A stretch of 64,000 nucleotides of DNA, taken from the NCBI GenBank assembly GCA_902771725.1, contig CACXXT010000031.1, positions 19,607 to 83,606 on the forward strand. Direction: 5' to 3'. The notes below the pieces were generated by a model. That model was not told the origin of the DNA, did not search any database, and was given only the letters and a program-made list of their open reading frames with translations. Each line of letters opens with the position of its first letter. Positions within the stretch are counted from its first letter, which is position 1. Position numbers and translations under genes: made by a program. Below are positions 32,894 to 41,056 of the stretch, piece by piece. Source of the DNA: an uncultured Bacteroidales bacterium (GTDB taxonomy: Bacteria > Bacteroidota > Bacteroidia > Bacteroidales > Bacteroidaceae).

Positions 32894-34070
32894 ATGGCTA
32901 AGATTAAACCTTTCAAGGGCTTGCGCCCACCTAAAGACCTTGTAGAACAAGTGGAGAGCCGCCCCTACGACGTCCTCGAGAGCGAAGAGGCACGCGCAGA
33001 GGCTGGCGACAACGAGAAGTCGCTCTACCACATCATCAAACCTGAAATCAACTTCCCCGAGGGTACCAGCGAGTACGACCCGCGCGTCTACGAGGAAGCA
33101 GCACGACAGTTCCAGCTGTTCCAGGACAAGGGATGGCTCGTGCAGGACAAGGATGAGCACTACTACATCTACGCTCAGACGATGAACGGCAAGACCCAGT
33201 TCGGACTGGTGATTGGCGCTTACGTCGACGACTACATGAACGGCGTTATCAAGAAGCACGAACTGACGCGCCGCGACAAGGAAGAAGGCCGCATGAAGCA
33301 CGTTCGCGTGAACAACGCCAATATGGAGCCCGTCTTCTTTGCCCATCGCCCCCATCGATGGCTTCCGCCATCAGTTCTGGGTGGTCAGCGATGCCGCTGA
33401 TATCGCCACCATCACCGAGGAGTTCCGCAAGATGCCGGCGCTCTACATCGCCGACGGACACCACCGCTCCGCCGCTGCCGCCCTCGTGGGCGCAGAGAAG
33501 GCACGTCAGAACCCCAACCACCGCGGCGACGAGGAGTACAACTACTTCATGGCTGTGGCCTTCCAGGCTTCGCAGCTCACCATCCTCGACTACAACCGCG
33601 TCCTCAAGGACCTCAACGGACTCACCTCCGAGCAGTTCCTCGATGCCATCCGCAAGAACTTCACCGTGGAGGACAAGGGCACAGAGATATACAAACCCAC
33701 CCGCCTGCATGAGTTCTCACTCTACCTCGACGGCCACTGGTTTGCACTGAACGCCAAGCCTGGCACCTACGACGAGAACGACCCCATCGGCGTACTCGAC
33801 GTGGACATCTCCTCCCGCCTCATCCTTGAGGACATCCTGCAGCTGGGCGACCTGCGCAGCAGCAAACGCATTGACTTCGTAGGCGGGCTGCGTGGACTCG
33901 GAGAACTCAAGCGCCGTGTGGACAGCGGTGAGATGCGTGCTGCACTCGCTCTCTTCCCCGTCAGCATGCAGCAGATCATGGACATCGCCGACAGCGGCAA
34001 GATCATGCCTCCCAAAGCCACCTGGTTCGAGCCCAAACTGAGGTCTGGGTTGGTAGTCCACAAGCTTTAG
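32894..34070 (+). pseudogene. DUF1015 protein gene with an internal deletion and frameshift
   Basis: The first frame (32894 to about 33347) encodes KPFKGLRPPKDLVEQVESRPYDVL up to NNANMEPVFFA. The second (from about 33342 to 34070) continues with APIDGFRHQFWVV and runs to LRSGLVVHKL, the normal family end. Intact DUF1015 proteins have about 24 more residues between these points (FFAYPDN up to DFIAP). So about 70 bp are missing and the frame changes by one. Family members have been linked to hydroxyacid metabolism near serA. The flanking serA-DUF1015 order is normal for Bacteroidales. An assembly error is possible. Confidence 0.78.
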
Positions 34071-34103
34071 CCCCCCTCCTCACTCCCCCTTGTAGGGGGA
34101 GGG
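34071..34103. repeat. Family-A palindrome after DUF1015
   Basis: CCCCCTTGTAGGGGGAGGG (34085-34103) follows the DUF1015 stop immediately, with an extra CCCCCCTCCTCA arm upstream. Confidence 0.7.
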
Positions 34104-34145
34104 TGATTACCGATCAAGAGAATACACAAATCAGCATTATTTGTT

Positions 34146-34814
34146 TTGAGTCAGCCTTCTTCCTCTATAGAATCTGCTCCCCTCCCTACAAGGGAGGGGC
34201 AGGGGAGAGGGTCTGATTCCTACCTGACCATCGCATCCCCTTCCTCGGGGCAATATACGGAAAAGCGAAGCAAGTTCCTGGCCTTCGCTTTTCCGGTTTC
34301 TACTGTTGAGGAAATCAAGGCGCTGCTGGAGGAGTATCAGAAGAAATACTACGATGCGCGCCATGTCTGCTATTCGTATATGCTTGGCCACGAACGACTT
34401 GTCTTTCGTGCCAACGACAATGGCGAGCCCAGCGGCACGGCAGGCAAACCTATTCTCGGGCAAATCAACTCCAATGAACTGACGGACATCCTCATCATCG
34501 TTGTCCGCTATTTCGGAGGCGTCAAGCTGGGCACCAGCGGACTCATTCAGGCCTACAAGGCGGCTGCCGCCGAGGCCATCGCCGCCGCCACTATCATCGA
34601 GAAGACCGTGGACCTCCAGCTCACCATCTCCTTCGAGTACACACTGATGAACCAGGTCATGCGGGTTGTCAAGGAGGAGGACCCCGCTATCGTCTCGCAG
34701 TCGTTCGACAACGACTGCCAGATGACCCTCTCCATCCGTGCTTCCCTCATGCCCCGACTGCGTCAGCGCCTGAAGAAAGTGGACGGAGTGATCATCGAAC
34801 CGTCGAATTCATAA
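34146..34814 (+). CDS. YigZ/IMPACT family protein with repeat-derived N-terminus
   Basis: The product is about 222 aa from a TTG at 34146; no ATG or GTG is in frame before the conserved part. The family core runs from YLTIASPSSGQYTEKRSKFLAFAFPV through KKYYDARHVCYSYMLG, NDNGEPSGTAGKPIL and IIVVRYFGGVKLGTSGLIQAYK, followed by an EF-G-like C-terminal domain. The first 30 residues (SQPSSSIESAPLPTREGQGR) come from a family-A repeat at 34177-34211. IMPACT proteins are linked to translation stress in eukaryotes; the bacterial role is unclear. The stop lies just before a large structured spacer. Confidence 0.82.
   Translation: MSQPSSSIESAPLPTREGQGRGSDSYLTIASPSSGQYTEKRSKFLAFAFPVSTVEEIKALLEEYQKKYYDARHVCYSYMLGHERLVFRANDNGEPSGTAGKPILGQINSNELTDILIIVVRYFGGVKLGTSGLIQAYKAAAAEAIAAATIIEKTVDLQLTISFEYTLMNQVMRVVKEEDPAIVSQSFDNDCQMTLSIRASLMPRLRQRLKKVDGVIIEPSNS
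34177..34211 (+). repeat. Family-A palindrome at the YigZ start region
   Basis: CTCCCCTCCCTACAAGGGAG followed by GGGCAGGGGAGAGGG is the best consensus copy in the window. It is read in frame as APLPTREGQGRG and seems to have displaced the original start codon. Confidence 0.8.
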
Positions 34815-34850
34815 ATCCTAGTTGGTCATTAGAAGTGGCCACGAAAGGGC

Positions 34851-34919
34851 AGCCAGCAAGGCAGCGCCCTGAAAGGGCAGACGGAGACTAGACCCCGTCG
34901 GGGCGCTTCCTTGCCGGCT
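34851..34919. terminator. Branched palindrome between convergent genes
   Basis: AGCCAGCAAGGCAGCGCC (34851-34868) pairs with 34902-34919 with two mismatches. Inside are the small hairpins GCCCTGAAAGGGC (34866-34878) and CCCCGTCGGGG (34893-34903). It separates yigZ (+) from the DUF4270 gene (-) and may terminate both or be a folded RNA repeat. Confidence 0.6.
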
Positions 34920-34924
34920 GACGG

Positions 34925-36352
34925 CTACCTCTTGTAACTGCTGTATATCACCTGAATACTCAGCGGCTTGGAACCACCCACCAGTCGTGCACTGGTGAGC
35001 GAGAAGTTGTGCGTCACACTCGTCTGCGAGGTGGTGCCCTGATTGGACGTGTTGGTGGTGATAACCACCGGTGTGAGCACCACCTTGTTCCAGTCCGGAT
35101 GAGCGTCGTTCCACTGCTGCGAGGTCAGCCCGTAGCGCTTCATGCCGTTCAGCTTCTCCTGATGCAACGTCGAAATCAGCACCGAGAGGTTGGTGAAAGT
35201 GTAGTTGTTGTAGTTCGCGTCGAAGTAAGTGGTGTAGCTCGTCAGGCCGTCCGCCACCTGGCGGTTACGGAAGAAGGCATTCAGGGCCTGCTTGCGCACC
35301 ATCAGCAGCGACTGCGGCATCGGCAGCACGTTCTCGTCCTGCGAGGAGCTGTTCAGGCGCGTCAGGATCAGGCGTGCGCGGTTGATGGAGTCGCCCTCGT
35401 GGTTGAGGAAGATTTCGTCCACGGGCAGCGTCACCTCCGTGGCGATACCGGCGGGGGATTTCAGATACGTGTAGGGCAGGGTGGGATCTAGCAGAGCTTC
35501 CAGGCCGTCGTTCTGGATGCGTGTGCTCTGGATCACCTCGGGTGTGGCAGAGAAGCGCGAGACGGCCTCGTAGATTGTGTCCTTCTCCGCATCGCGGTAG
35601 CGGAAATAAACATTCATCGCTGCCACGTCCAGTTCCAACATCGTTCCTCTGCCGCTATGGAGCTTGAAGTAGAGACCCGGGCAGACGTGATGAATGAACT
35701 GCCAGGAGTTCATGAACCACTCGGGGTGCTCGTGGGCGGCACGCAGGATGCGGGTGCCGAAGCTCTGGGGCAGGCGCACACGTACGTTATCATAATGATT
35801 GGAGCTGGTGCGCTCGGCGTCCGGCAACGTGTAGTCCGCCGACGTGAAAGTCTTCGAGCACAGCGGTGTGGCGCCCTCGGGGAGGTAGTCGTCGATATTG
35901 ATGTCGGAGTAGTAGGTCTGGTCTTCCCGCAGGATGTGGTTCGGGTCGAGTTCGTAGACCTGGATCTTCATCGGGTTTGTGGCAGAGCCGTAGTAGTTGG
36001 AGTAGTAGATACGTACGTCCACGGAGTCCGCCTCCAGCTCGCCGTTGGCATTCTTGATGATGCGCTCGTAGGCGGGCAGCGAGTAGTTCTCGATGGTGTA
36101 GAACTGCGAGAGGAATTCAGCGCGTACGCTGGTATTCGTCTCGGGGTCATAGACTTCTCCCAGGTAGCTCTTGGTGCTGTTGGCGACCACGGAATCGAGG
36201 AGGACGGAGCGTGAGTGGAGGTCGTAGGCACTTTCCGACGACGTGATGATGTCCGCCCAGTCGGTGATTCCCACGGACCCCGAATCTTCATCGCAACCAG
36301 TGCACACGGCTGCGAGTATCGTGCAAGCCATAAAGGCTGTTCTGTAGTTCAT
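34925..36352 (-). CDS. DUF4270-type lipoprotein
   Basis: The product is 475 aa with a lipoprotein signal (ACTILAAVCTGCDED; Cys at about residue 20). The mature region is beta-rich, with DIITSSESAYDLHSRSVLLDSVVANSTKSYLGEVYDPETNTSVRAEFLSQ motifs typical of Bacteroidetes DUF4270 proteins. It ends in LSIQVIYSSYKR. The function is unknown. The gene follows the starch synthase gene on the same strand, a common Bacteroidales order with panC divergent upstream. The spacer before it is a string of TTATTTTCTAATTTTC-type repeats. Confidence 0.8.
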   Translation of the reverse strand: MNYRTAFMACTILAAVCTGCDEDSGSVGITDWADIITSSESAYDLHSRSVLLDSVVANSTKSYLGEVYDPETNTSVRAEFLSQFYTIENYSLPAYERIIKNANGELEADSVDVRIYYSNYYGSATNPMKIQVYELDPNHILREDQTYYSDINIDDYLPEGATPLCSKTFTSADYTLPDAERTSSNHYDNVRVRLPQSFGTRILRAAHEHPEWFMNSWQFIHHVCPGLYFKLHSGRGTMLELDVAAMNVYFRYRDAEKDTIYEAVSRFSATPEVIQSTRIQNDGLEALLDPTLPYTYLKSPAGIATEVTLPVDEIFLNHEGDSINRARLILTRLNSSSQDENVLPMPQSLLMVRKQALNAFFRNRQVADGLTSYTTYFDANYNNYTFTNLSVLISTLHQEKLNGMKRYGLTSQQWNDAHPDWNKVVLTPVVITTNTSNQGTTSQTSVTHNFSLTSARLVGGSKPLSIQVIYSSYKR

Positions 36353-36479
36353 CTTCTTATTCGTTCTTTAATCGTTATCTCGAATTAAATCTTTATTTTC
36401 TTATTTTCTAATTTTCTTATTATCTTAATATCTTAATTCTTTAATTTTTATAATCTTATAATTTTATAATCTTATAATT
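36353..36479. repeat. AT-rich degenerate repeat tract
   Basis: Almost pure A/T runs with reiterated TCTTATAATTTTATAA and TCTTAATA words. No gene is seen. Confidence 0.5.
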
Positions 36480-37328
36480 TTAAAAATCCTTCGCCGGCTC
36501 CTCGACCTTACCCTCGCTCCACACCGAGTCAAAGAAATTGACCACGTCGGTGCCATTGCTGCGGTCGGTGATGTCCACGGGTCCGAATACGGGCAGTCCG
36601 TGCTCTTCGGCGTAGCGGTGCAGCTCTTCGTTGTAGGTGCCGGGGGTGAACATCACTCCGTCCGAATAGTCCAGTGCCAGGTGGTAGAGATCCATCATGG
36701 AGAGGTTCTTCGGATAGGGTTTCAACTCGTCGCCGCTCATATTCTTGAAGATGATGTTCGCCTGGAACTGGTCTGTGGTCAGCAGCTTCAGTTCCTCGCC
36801 GCCGGGGGTGAAGATGATGCGGCTGTCGCGGAACGAGGGTTCCTCGCGGTAGCATGTCTTGATGAACAGCGGGGCGATGGTGGAAATCCATCCCTGGCAG
36901 TGGATGATGTCCGGCACCCAGCGCAGCTTCTTCACCGTCTCCAGCACGCCGCGCGCGTAGAAGATGGCACGTTCGCCGTTGTCCGGGTATTCCACACCCT
37001 CCTCGTCGCAAGCCTCCAGGCGCTTCATGAAGTAGTCGTCGTTGTCGATGAAGTACACCTGCATGCGTGCCGAGGGGATGGAGGCCACCTTCAGGATCAG
37101 CAGATGGTCCGTGCCGTCGATGATCAGGTTCATGCCCGAAAGTCGGATTACTTCATGCAACTGGCTGCGGCGTTCGTTGATGGCTCCCCATTTGGGCATG
37201 AAGGTGCGTATCTCGCGTCCCTTTTCCTGAACGAACTGCGGAACCCTGCGACCGAGCAGTGAGAGTTCTGCTTCGTCGATGTAGGGGAAAATTTCTTGTG
37301 TGATAAAAAGGACTTTCTTCGTCTTCAT
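36480..37328 (-). CDS. Starch/glycogen synthase, short N-terminal-domain form
   Basis: The product is 282 aa. It has the GT5 catalytic-domain opening KKVLFITQEIFPYIDEAELSLLGRRVPQFVQEKGREIRTFMPKWG, then DNGERAIFYARGVLETVKKLRWVPDIIHCQGWISTIAPLF. Ordinary GT5 enzymes are about 480 residues and use KxGGL near the start, which is absent here (KTKKVLF with YIDEAELS instead). The short single-domain version is normal in Bacteroidales and may not be a full synthase. The gene is divergent from panC. Confidence 0.8.
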   Translation of the reverse strand: MKTKKVLFITQEIFPYIDEAELSLLGRRVPQFVQEKGREIRTFMPKWGAINERRSQLHEVIRLSGMNLIIDGTDHLLILKVASIPSARMQVYFIDNDDYFMKRLEACDEEGVEYPDNGERAIFYARGVLETVKKLRWVPDIIHCQGWISTIAPLFIKTCYREEPSFRDSRIIFTPGGEELKLLTTDQFQANIIFKNMSGDELKPYPKNLSMMDLYHLALDYSDGVMFTPGTYNEELHRYAEEHGLPVFGPVDITDRSNGTDVVNFFDSVWSEGKVEEPAKDF

Positions 37329-37526
37329 GAGCGATGCGATGTTGTATTTTCAATGCAAAGATATATAAAAAAACTGGTAAAAAAGCAATAAAGAAGTGAA
37401 GAAAGTCATTAAAAGTACCTTTTTTTGCGATTTATTTGCATTTTCTCTTCTTTGTTTGACAAATTATGTGTTATTTTGCGCTGCTTTTCAGACAAAACAC
37501 CGATAAATAGATACCAAAAACGTAAA

Positions 37527-38375
37527 ATGAAAGTAATAAACACCATTCAGGCACTTCGTGACGAACTGGCAGCCGCCCGTGCAGAGGGCAAGACCGTGGG
37601 CCTCGTTCCCACGATGGGTGCACTCCACGAAGGCCACGCATCGCTGGTCCGACGCAGCGTGAAGGAAAACGACGTCACCGTCGTCAGTATATTTCTCAAC
37701 CCCACACAGTTCAACGACAAGGGCGACCTTGAACGCTACCCTCGTACCCTCGAGGCTGACTGCGCCCTGCTGGAGCAGTGCCGTGCCACCATCGCCTTTG
37801 CCCCGTCTGTGGAGGAGATATATCCCGAACCGGACACACGCCAGTTCTCCTATCCTCCCACAGACACCGTCATGGAGGGAGCCCACCGCCCCGGACATTT
37901 CAACGGCGTCTGCCAGGTAGTGTCCAAACTCTTCTCCTACGTGGAGCCCGACCGCGCTTACTTCGGCGAGAAGGACTTCCAGCAGATTGCCGTCATCCGT
38001 AGGATGGTAGACGACCTCGGCTTCAAGCTGCAGATCGTGCCATGCCCCGTGGTGCGCGAGCGCAGCGGACTGGCCATGTCCAGCCGCAACACACTGCTCA
38101 CTCCCGAAGAGCGACGCGCAGCAGCGCGCATCTACAGCATCCTTGAGGAAAGCAAGGACTACGCCGTGGACCATGAACTCGAGGAGGTGCGGGAACGAGC
38201 CATACGGCGCATCAATGAGGTCAGCGAACTCGAGGTGGAGTACTACAGCATCGTAGACGGAAACACTCTCGAGGACGTACACTCCTGGGACGACTCCGAC
38301 AGCATCGTAGGATGCATCACTGTCTACTGCGGACAGAAACCCATCCGCCTCATTGACCACATACGCTACAAGTAA
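37527..38375 (+). CDS. panC: Pantothenate synthetase
   Basis: The product is 282 aa. The ATP-binding HIGH-like motif is [17 protein letters not shown], followed by [50 protein letters not shown] and the KMSKS-like [13 protein letters not shown]. It joins pantoate and beta-alanine. The reading frame extends upstream, but [14 protein letters not shown] is the family start. panD follows after 35 bp and supplies beta-alanine. panB, which supplies pantoate precursor, is 23 kb away. Confidence 0.96.
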   Translation: MKVINTIQALRDELAAARAEGKTVGLVPTMGALHEGHASLVRRSVKENDVTVVSIFLNPTQFNDKGDLERYPRTLEADCALLEQCRATIAFAPSVEEIYPEPDTRQFSYPPTDTVMEGAHRPGHFNGVCQVVSKLFSYVEPDRAYFGEKDFQQIAVIRRMVDDLGFKLQIVPCPVVRERSGLAMSSRNTLLTPEERRAAARIYSILEESKDYAVDHELEEVRERAIRRINEVSELEVEYYSIVDGNTLEDVHSWDDSDSIVGCITVYCGQKPIRLIDHIRYK

Positions 38376-38410
38376 TCGCAGTTATCCAACGGCTTCAATA
38401 TGCAACAACC

Positions 38411-38758
38411 ATGATGATAGAAGTTCTGAAATCCAAGATTCATTGTGCCACCGTCACCGAGGCTAACCTCCACTACATGGGCAGCATCACCATCGACGAG
38501 GATCTGATGGACGCTGCCGGGCTCATCGCCGGAGAGCGCGTCTACATCGTGAACAACATGAATGGCGAGCGTTTCGACACTTATATTATTAAAGGAACGC
38601 GCGCGAGCGGCTGCATCTGCCTCAACGGTGCTGCCGCACGCAAGGTACAGGTGGGCGATGTCGTGATCATCATGGCCTATGCCCACATGGAACTGGAGGA
38701 AGCCAAGACCTTCCAGCCCCGCATCATCTTCCCCACCGCGGACAACCACCTCGTCTGA
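38411..38758 (+). CDS. panD: Aspartate 1-decarboxylase
   Basis: The product is 115 aa. The pro-enzyme cleavage site Gly24-Ser25 is seen in [19 protein letters not shown]; Ser25 becomes the pyruvoyl group. [40 protein letters not shown] and the C-terminal region complete the family. It makes beta-alanine from aspartate for PanC, in the same operon. A classic terminator follows. Confidence 0.96.
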   Translation: MMIEVLKSKIHCATVTEANLHYMGSITIDEDLMDAAGLIAGERVYIVNNMNGERFDTYIIKGTRASGCICLNGAAARKVQVGDVVIIMAYAHMELEEAKTFQPRIIFPTADNHLV

Positions 38759-38782
38759 ACTCACATCCGTCAGTGTCCCCAC

Positions 38783-38813
38783 AGCCTGCTGCCTCCTCGC
38801 AGCAGGCTTTTTC
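38783..38813 (+). terminator. Rho-independent terminator of panC-panD
   Basis: AGCCTGCTGC (38783-38792) pairs perfectly with GCAGCAGGCT (38799-38808) around CTCCTC, followed by TTTTTCTTT. Confidence 0.92.
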
Positions 38814-39080
38814 TTTCATTCCAGTCTACTTGTTTTTTTATAAAACGCTGAGGCCTGGAGGTCTGCGTATTGCAGGTCAATCTACTTCATTATTAGGTTT
38901 AACATACCATTACTTTCCAGCCTAATGGTCTCTGCGTTTAAAATAAAAAACTTCATCTGCGTTTATCATGATTCTCTTGTTTCTGGCTCAAAGATACCAT
39001 TTTCAGTAGAATCCAACTATTTTTTTTCAGCAGAAAAGTGTAATCGCTGTTGTTTGTTGGTCGTTTGTTTGTTGATTGAG

Positions 39081-39098
39081 TGTTATTTCAAAGAGCTC
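39081..39098 (-). promoter_or_regulatory. boxA-like antitermination sequence
   Basis: The minus strand reads GAGCTCTTTGAAATAACA about 110 nt after the orphan promoter. It resembles the boxA consensus TGCTCTTTnA(A) of rRNA leaders. An A/C-rich stretch (CAATCAACAAACAAACGACC) follows. Confidence 0.45.
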
Positions 39099-39214
39099 TT
39101 GGTCATTCGGTTCGGATTGTCGGTTTTCGGATGTCAGATGTCAACTTGGCTCTCGCGACCAGCCTCATCTCCGTCGTCCATCGTCCACTGTCCTTTTCCT
39201 CTCGTTTGACGGTG

Positions 39215-39246
39215 CAAAAGTACAACAAATATTTGAATTCACCAAA
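39215..39246 (-). promoter_or_regulatory. Strong orphan promoter
   Basis: Minus-strand TTTG (39246-39243), exactly 20 bp, then TACTTTTG (39222-39215), preceded by AT-rich DNA. No gene follows within 400 bp on this strand. Confidence 0.75.
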
Positions 39247-39491
39247 TGATTATGAGAATATATGCAAGAAATATGCAAAATTACATGAATATTTCTCTTT
39301 TAACACGAATTTCCATAATTAGTCATTAATTTCTTTCTATTGAAAATAGTGACGTGCAGGAGTCTTGTGATAAACCAGCTTAGCCTGTGGGTGCAGTGCC
39401 CATGAAGCAGCGGCGGAGATGCTGCGGTGCGGTGTGTCTGGCCTGCTGCTCTATGCTGAACAGCTGCAGCAGCTGCCGGCGGGAGTCGTAC

Positions 39492-40355
39492 TTACTGGTG
39501 ATTGCCTTTATTTCGGAAATACGCTGCAACGGAAGCGTATTCTTCCATTCGTCGCCGGCGGTCAAGCTCACGTAGCTCTTCGCGACTAAGTCTTCGATAG
39601 GTTGCATAAGTGAAGTTTGGGTTGTTGGGCTGCTGTGCGGTGGTGAAGTCGTCCTCCCATCGCCTGTGGCTGAGGTATCGCACTGCGTACATCATCTGTC
39701 GTTGGCAGGCAGTGCAATCGGCTCGGTATGCTGCTATGCCGTTGTAGGCGGCAAGTCGGTCGGCAGCGCTCAGCCGCTGCCAGGCGCGCTCGGCGCTGTG
39801 ACGGTCGCGCTTGTAGGCGTAGGCATCCCAGAACTGCTGGAAAGAGGGGGCTACGGGGGAGCCCTCCTCTACGGTAGCCGCAGTCCTCTGAGGTTCCGCT
39901 TCGTCTACTAAGAGAGATTTGTGGTTTTCGCCGTTTGCGCAACGCAACGTAGTTGCGGAAAACTCTTCTCTTTCTTTATCTTTCTCTTTATAAGAAAGGG
40001 GTGTGGGGGAAACATTACTTTCTCTTTCTCCTTCTTTCTCTTCTCTGGGTTGTCCGTTTATTGTCCGAGTTTCGGTGGGTGTTGTATTGTAATACACATA
40101 TTTACAGATAGTTATCCTTGTCCGTTTTTTGTCCGCTTTTAGTCCAATCATACCACGCTCCTCCATTTCAGCCAGCAGTCGCAAGCAAGTGGTATGTGGT
40201 ATTCCGAAGCGGTTAGCATATTCATTTATGCTCACCTCCGCTCGCCCTTGTTCGTCGGCTTTCATGAGGAGGTAGCAGAACAGGTGCCATCGCCTGGCGT
40301 CTTCGAAGACCCAGGAGCTGAGGGCTTGGCGGTGAAGGTGAACGTAAGTTGGCAT
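39492..40355 (-). CDS. Phage-type winged-helix replication protein, isolated
   Basis: The product is 287 aa. The N-terminus (about 1-85) is a winged helix similar to phage replication initiators (LSSWVFEDARRWHLFCYLLMKADEQGRAEVSINEYANRFGIPHTTCLRLLAEMEERGMI). A charged linker follows. The C-terminal region FQQFWDAYAYKRDRHSAERAWQRLSAADRLAAYNGI and MYAVRYLSHRRWEDDF matches the helicase-loader-like end common in prophage replication proteins. No integrase, portal or capsid gene is nearby, so this seems a remnant or domesticated gene. It lies in the AT-rich island. Confidence 0.65.
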   Translation of the reverse strand: MPTYVHLHRQALSSWVFEDARRWHLFCYLLMKADEQGRAEVSINEYANRFGIPHTTCLRLLAEMEERGMIGLKADKKRTRITICKYVYYNTTPTETRTINGQPREEKEGERESNVSPTPLSYKEKDKEREEFSATTLRCANGENHKSLLVDEAEPQRTAATVEEGSPVAPSFQQFWDAYAYKRDRHSAERAWQRLSAADRLAAYNGIAAYRADCTACQRQMMYAVRYLSHRRWEDDFTTAQQPNNPNFTYATYRRLSREELRELDRRRRMEEYASVAAYFRNKGNHQ

Positions 40356-40820
40356 GGTTGTTAAATATTTTTTAAATTTTTGAAACTATATTCCTGTTGA
40401 CGGTAGACACTATTTAAGAGTATCATTTCTGCTGCAAAATTACAGGAAATTCTTGAATAAAACAAACTTTTTTCTATTTATATTTAATATACGGGATAAA
40501 ATGATGAAGAATAGCATAAACAGACTGAATCTGACCTTCGCAGATTGCGAAAGAGTCAGTAAATAGAGTGCAGAAGGAAGATTATAATCCATTTGGAAAT
40601 AACGATTCCAAATAATGGGACAGAACCAACTTATCACCAATTAGTGATGAAGAGTACAATGAAATTATGAGAATGAATCCTATTCGGAATTCATCATGCA
40701 TTTTTAATATAATCGGATTCAAGTTTCGGTTGTATGAGTAAGCAGTATTGAACGGCCTGCGCTCTGTCCAAAGGGGTGCTGCCCTGCAGGTTGATCATTT
40801 TTACGAAACTAGAAGGTTTA

Positions 40821-40940
40821 ATTCGTTTCTTGAATTCGTGGGTTTAATTTATGTCTTAAATTCATGGACTCATTCGTGTCTTGAATTCATGTTAAAAGAT
40901 ATAGAGTCATGGTTTTTTTACACGAATTCGAGACACGAAT
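40821..40940. repeat. ATTCGTG 20-bp repeats, three direct and one inverted
   Basis: Consensus ATTCGTGTCTTGAATTCATG occurs at 40872-40891. Variants lie at 40821-40840 and 40847-40866, with an inverted copy at 40921-40940. The direct copies have a 25-26 bp period. Confidence 0.65.
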
Positions 40941-40964
40941 CTGTATTGGTGGTAGATACAATAG

Positions 40965-41030
40965 AACCTTCCTTAAATCAAGGTTAGAATCTTCTTGTTG
41001 AAGAAATTCATGCTTGATTTAAGGAAGGTT
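40965..41030. terminator. 18-bp perfect inverted repeat after the GH57 gene
   Basis: AACCTTCCTTAAATCAAG (40965-40982) and its exact complement at 41013-41030 enclose a 30-nt loop with its own small stem. It lies 26 bp after the stop of the minus-strand GH57 gene, so it may end that operon. Confidence 0.6.
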
Positions 41031-41056
41031 ACTATTTCCCGGATGGGGAGTGGGAG

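Larger units (their letters stand above)
38814..39491. other. Gene-poor AT-rich spacer with an orphan leader
   Basis: No convincing protein gene is present. The minus strand carries a very strong promoter (39246-39215), then a boxA-like sequence (39098-39081) and an A/C-rich leader. The part left of about 39000 is AT-rich and shows no rRNA or tRNA. The part right of 39250 is very AT-rich and could serve as an upstream promoter element. Confidence 0.55.
40356..41056. other. Gene-free AT-rich spacer with 20-bp repeats and a hairpin
   Basis: No gene is supported. It contains the 20-bp repeats at 40821-40940 and the 18-bp inverted repeat at 40965-41030, described separately. The 40356-40800 part is AT-rich, with only short open frames that do not look coding. 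Confidence 0.55.

Noticed and set aside
36480..37328. Truncated starch synthase as a pseudogene
   Set aside because: The short single-domain form with normal start and end is what Bacteroidales genomes usually carry.
38814..39080. Decayed 16S rRNA 5' end after the boxA-like leader
   Set aside because: A few words (GATAAACGCAG) faintly recall the 16S start, but the flanking bases do not align, so no rRNA is called.
38925..39209. Possible small protein in the AT-rich spacer
   Set aside because: The composition is Cys/Phe/Ser noise and it lies antisense to the orphan promoter leader.
39380..39607. A 75-codon frame after the phage-type gene
   Set aside because: It overlaps that gene by more than 100 bp in another frame and has no recognisable motif; a small gene here cannot be excluded but is not supported.
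40821..40940. CRISPR array
   Set aside because: Only three direct copies with spacers of 5-6 bp, one further copy inverted, and no cas genes.
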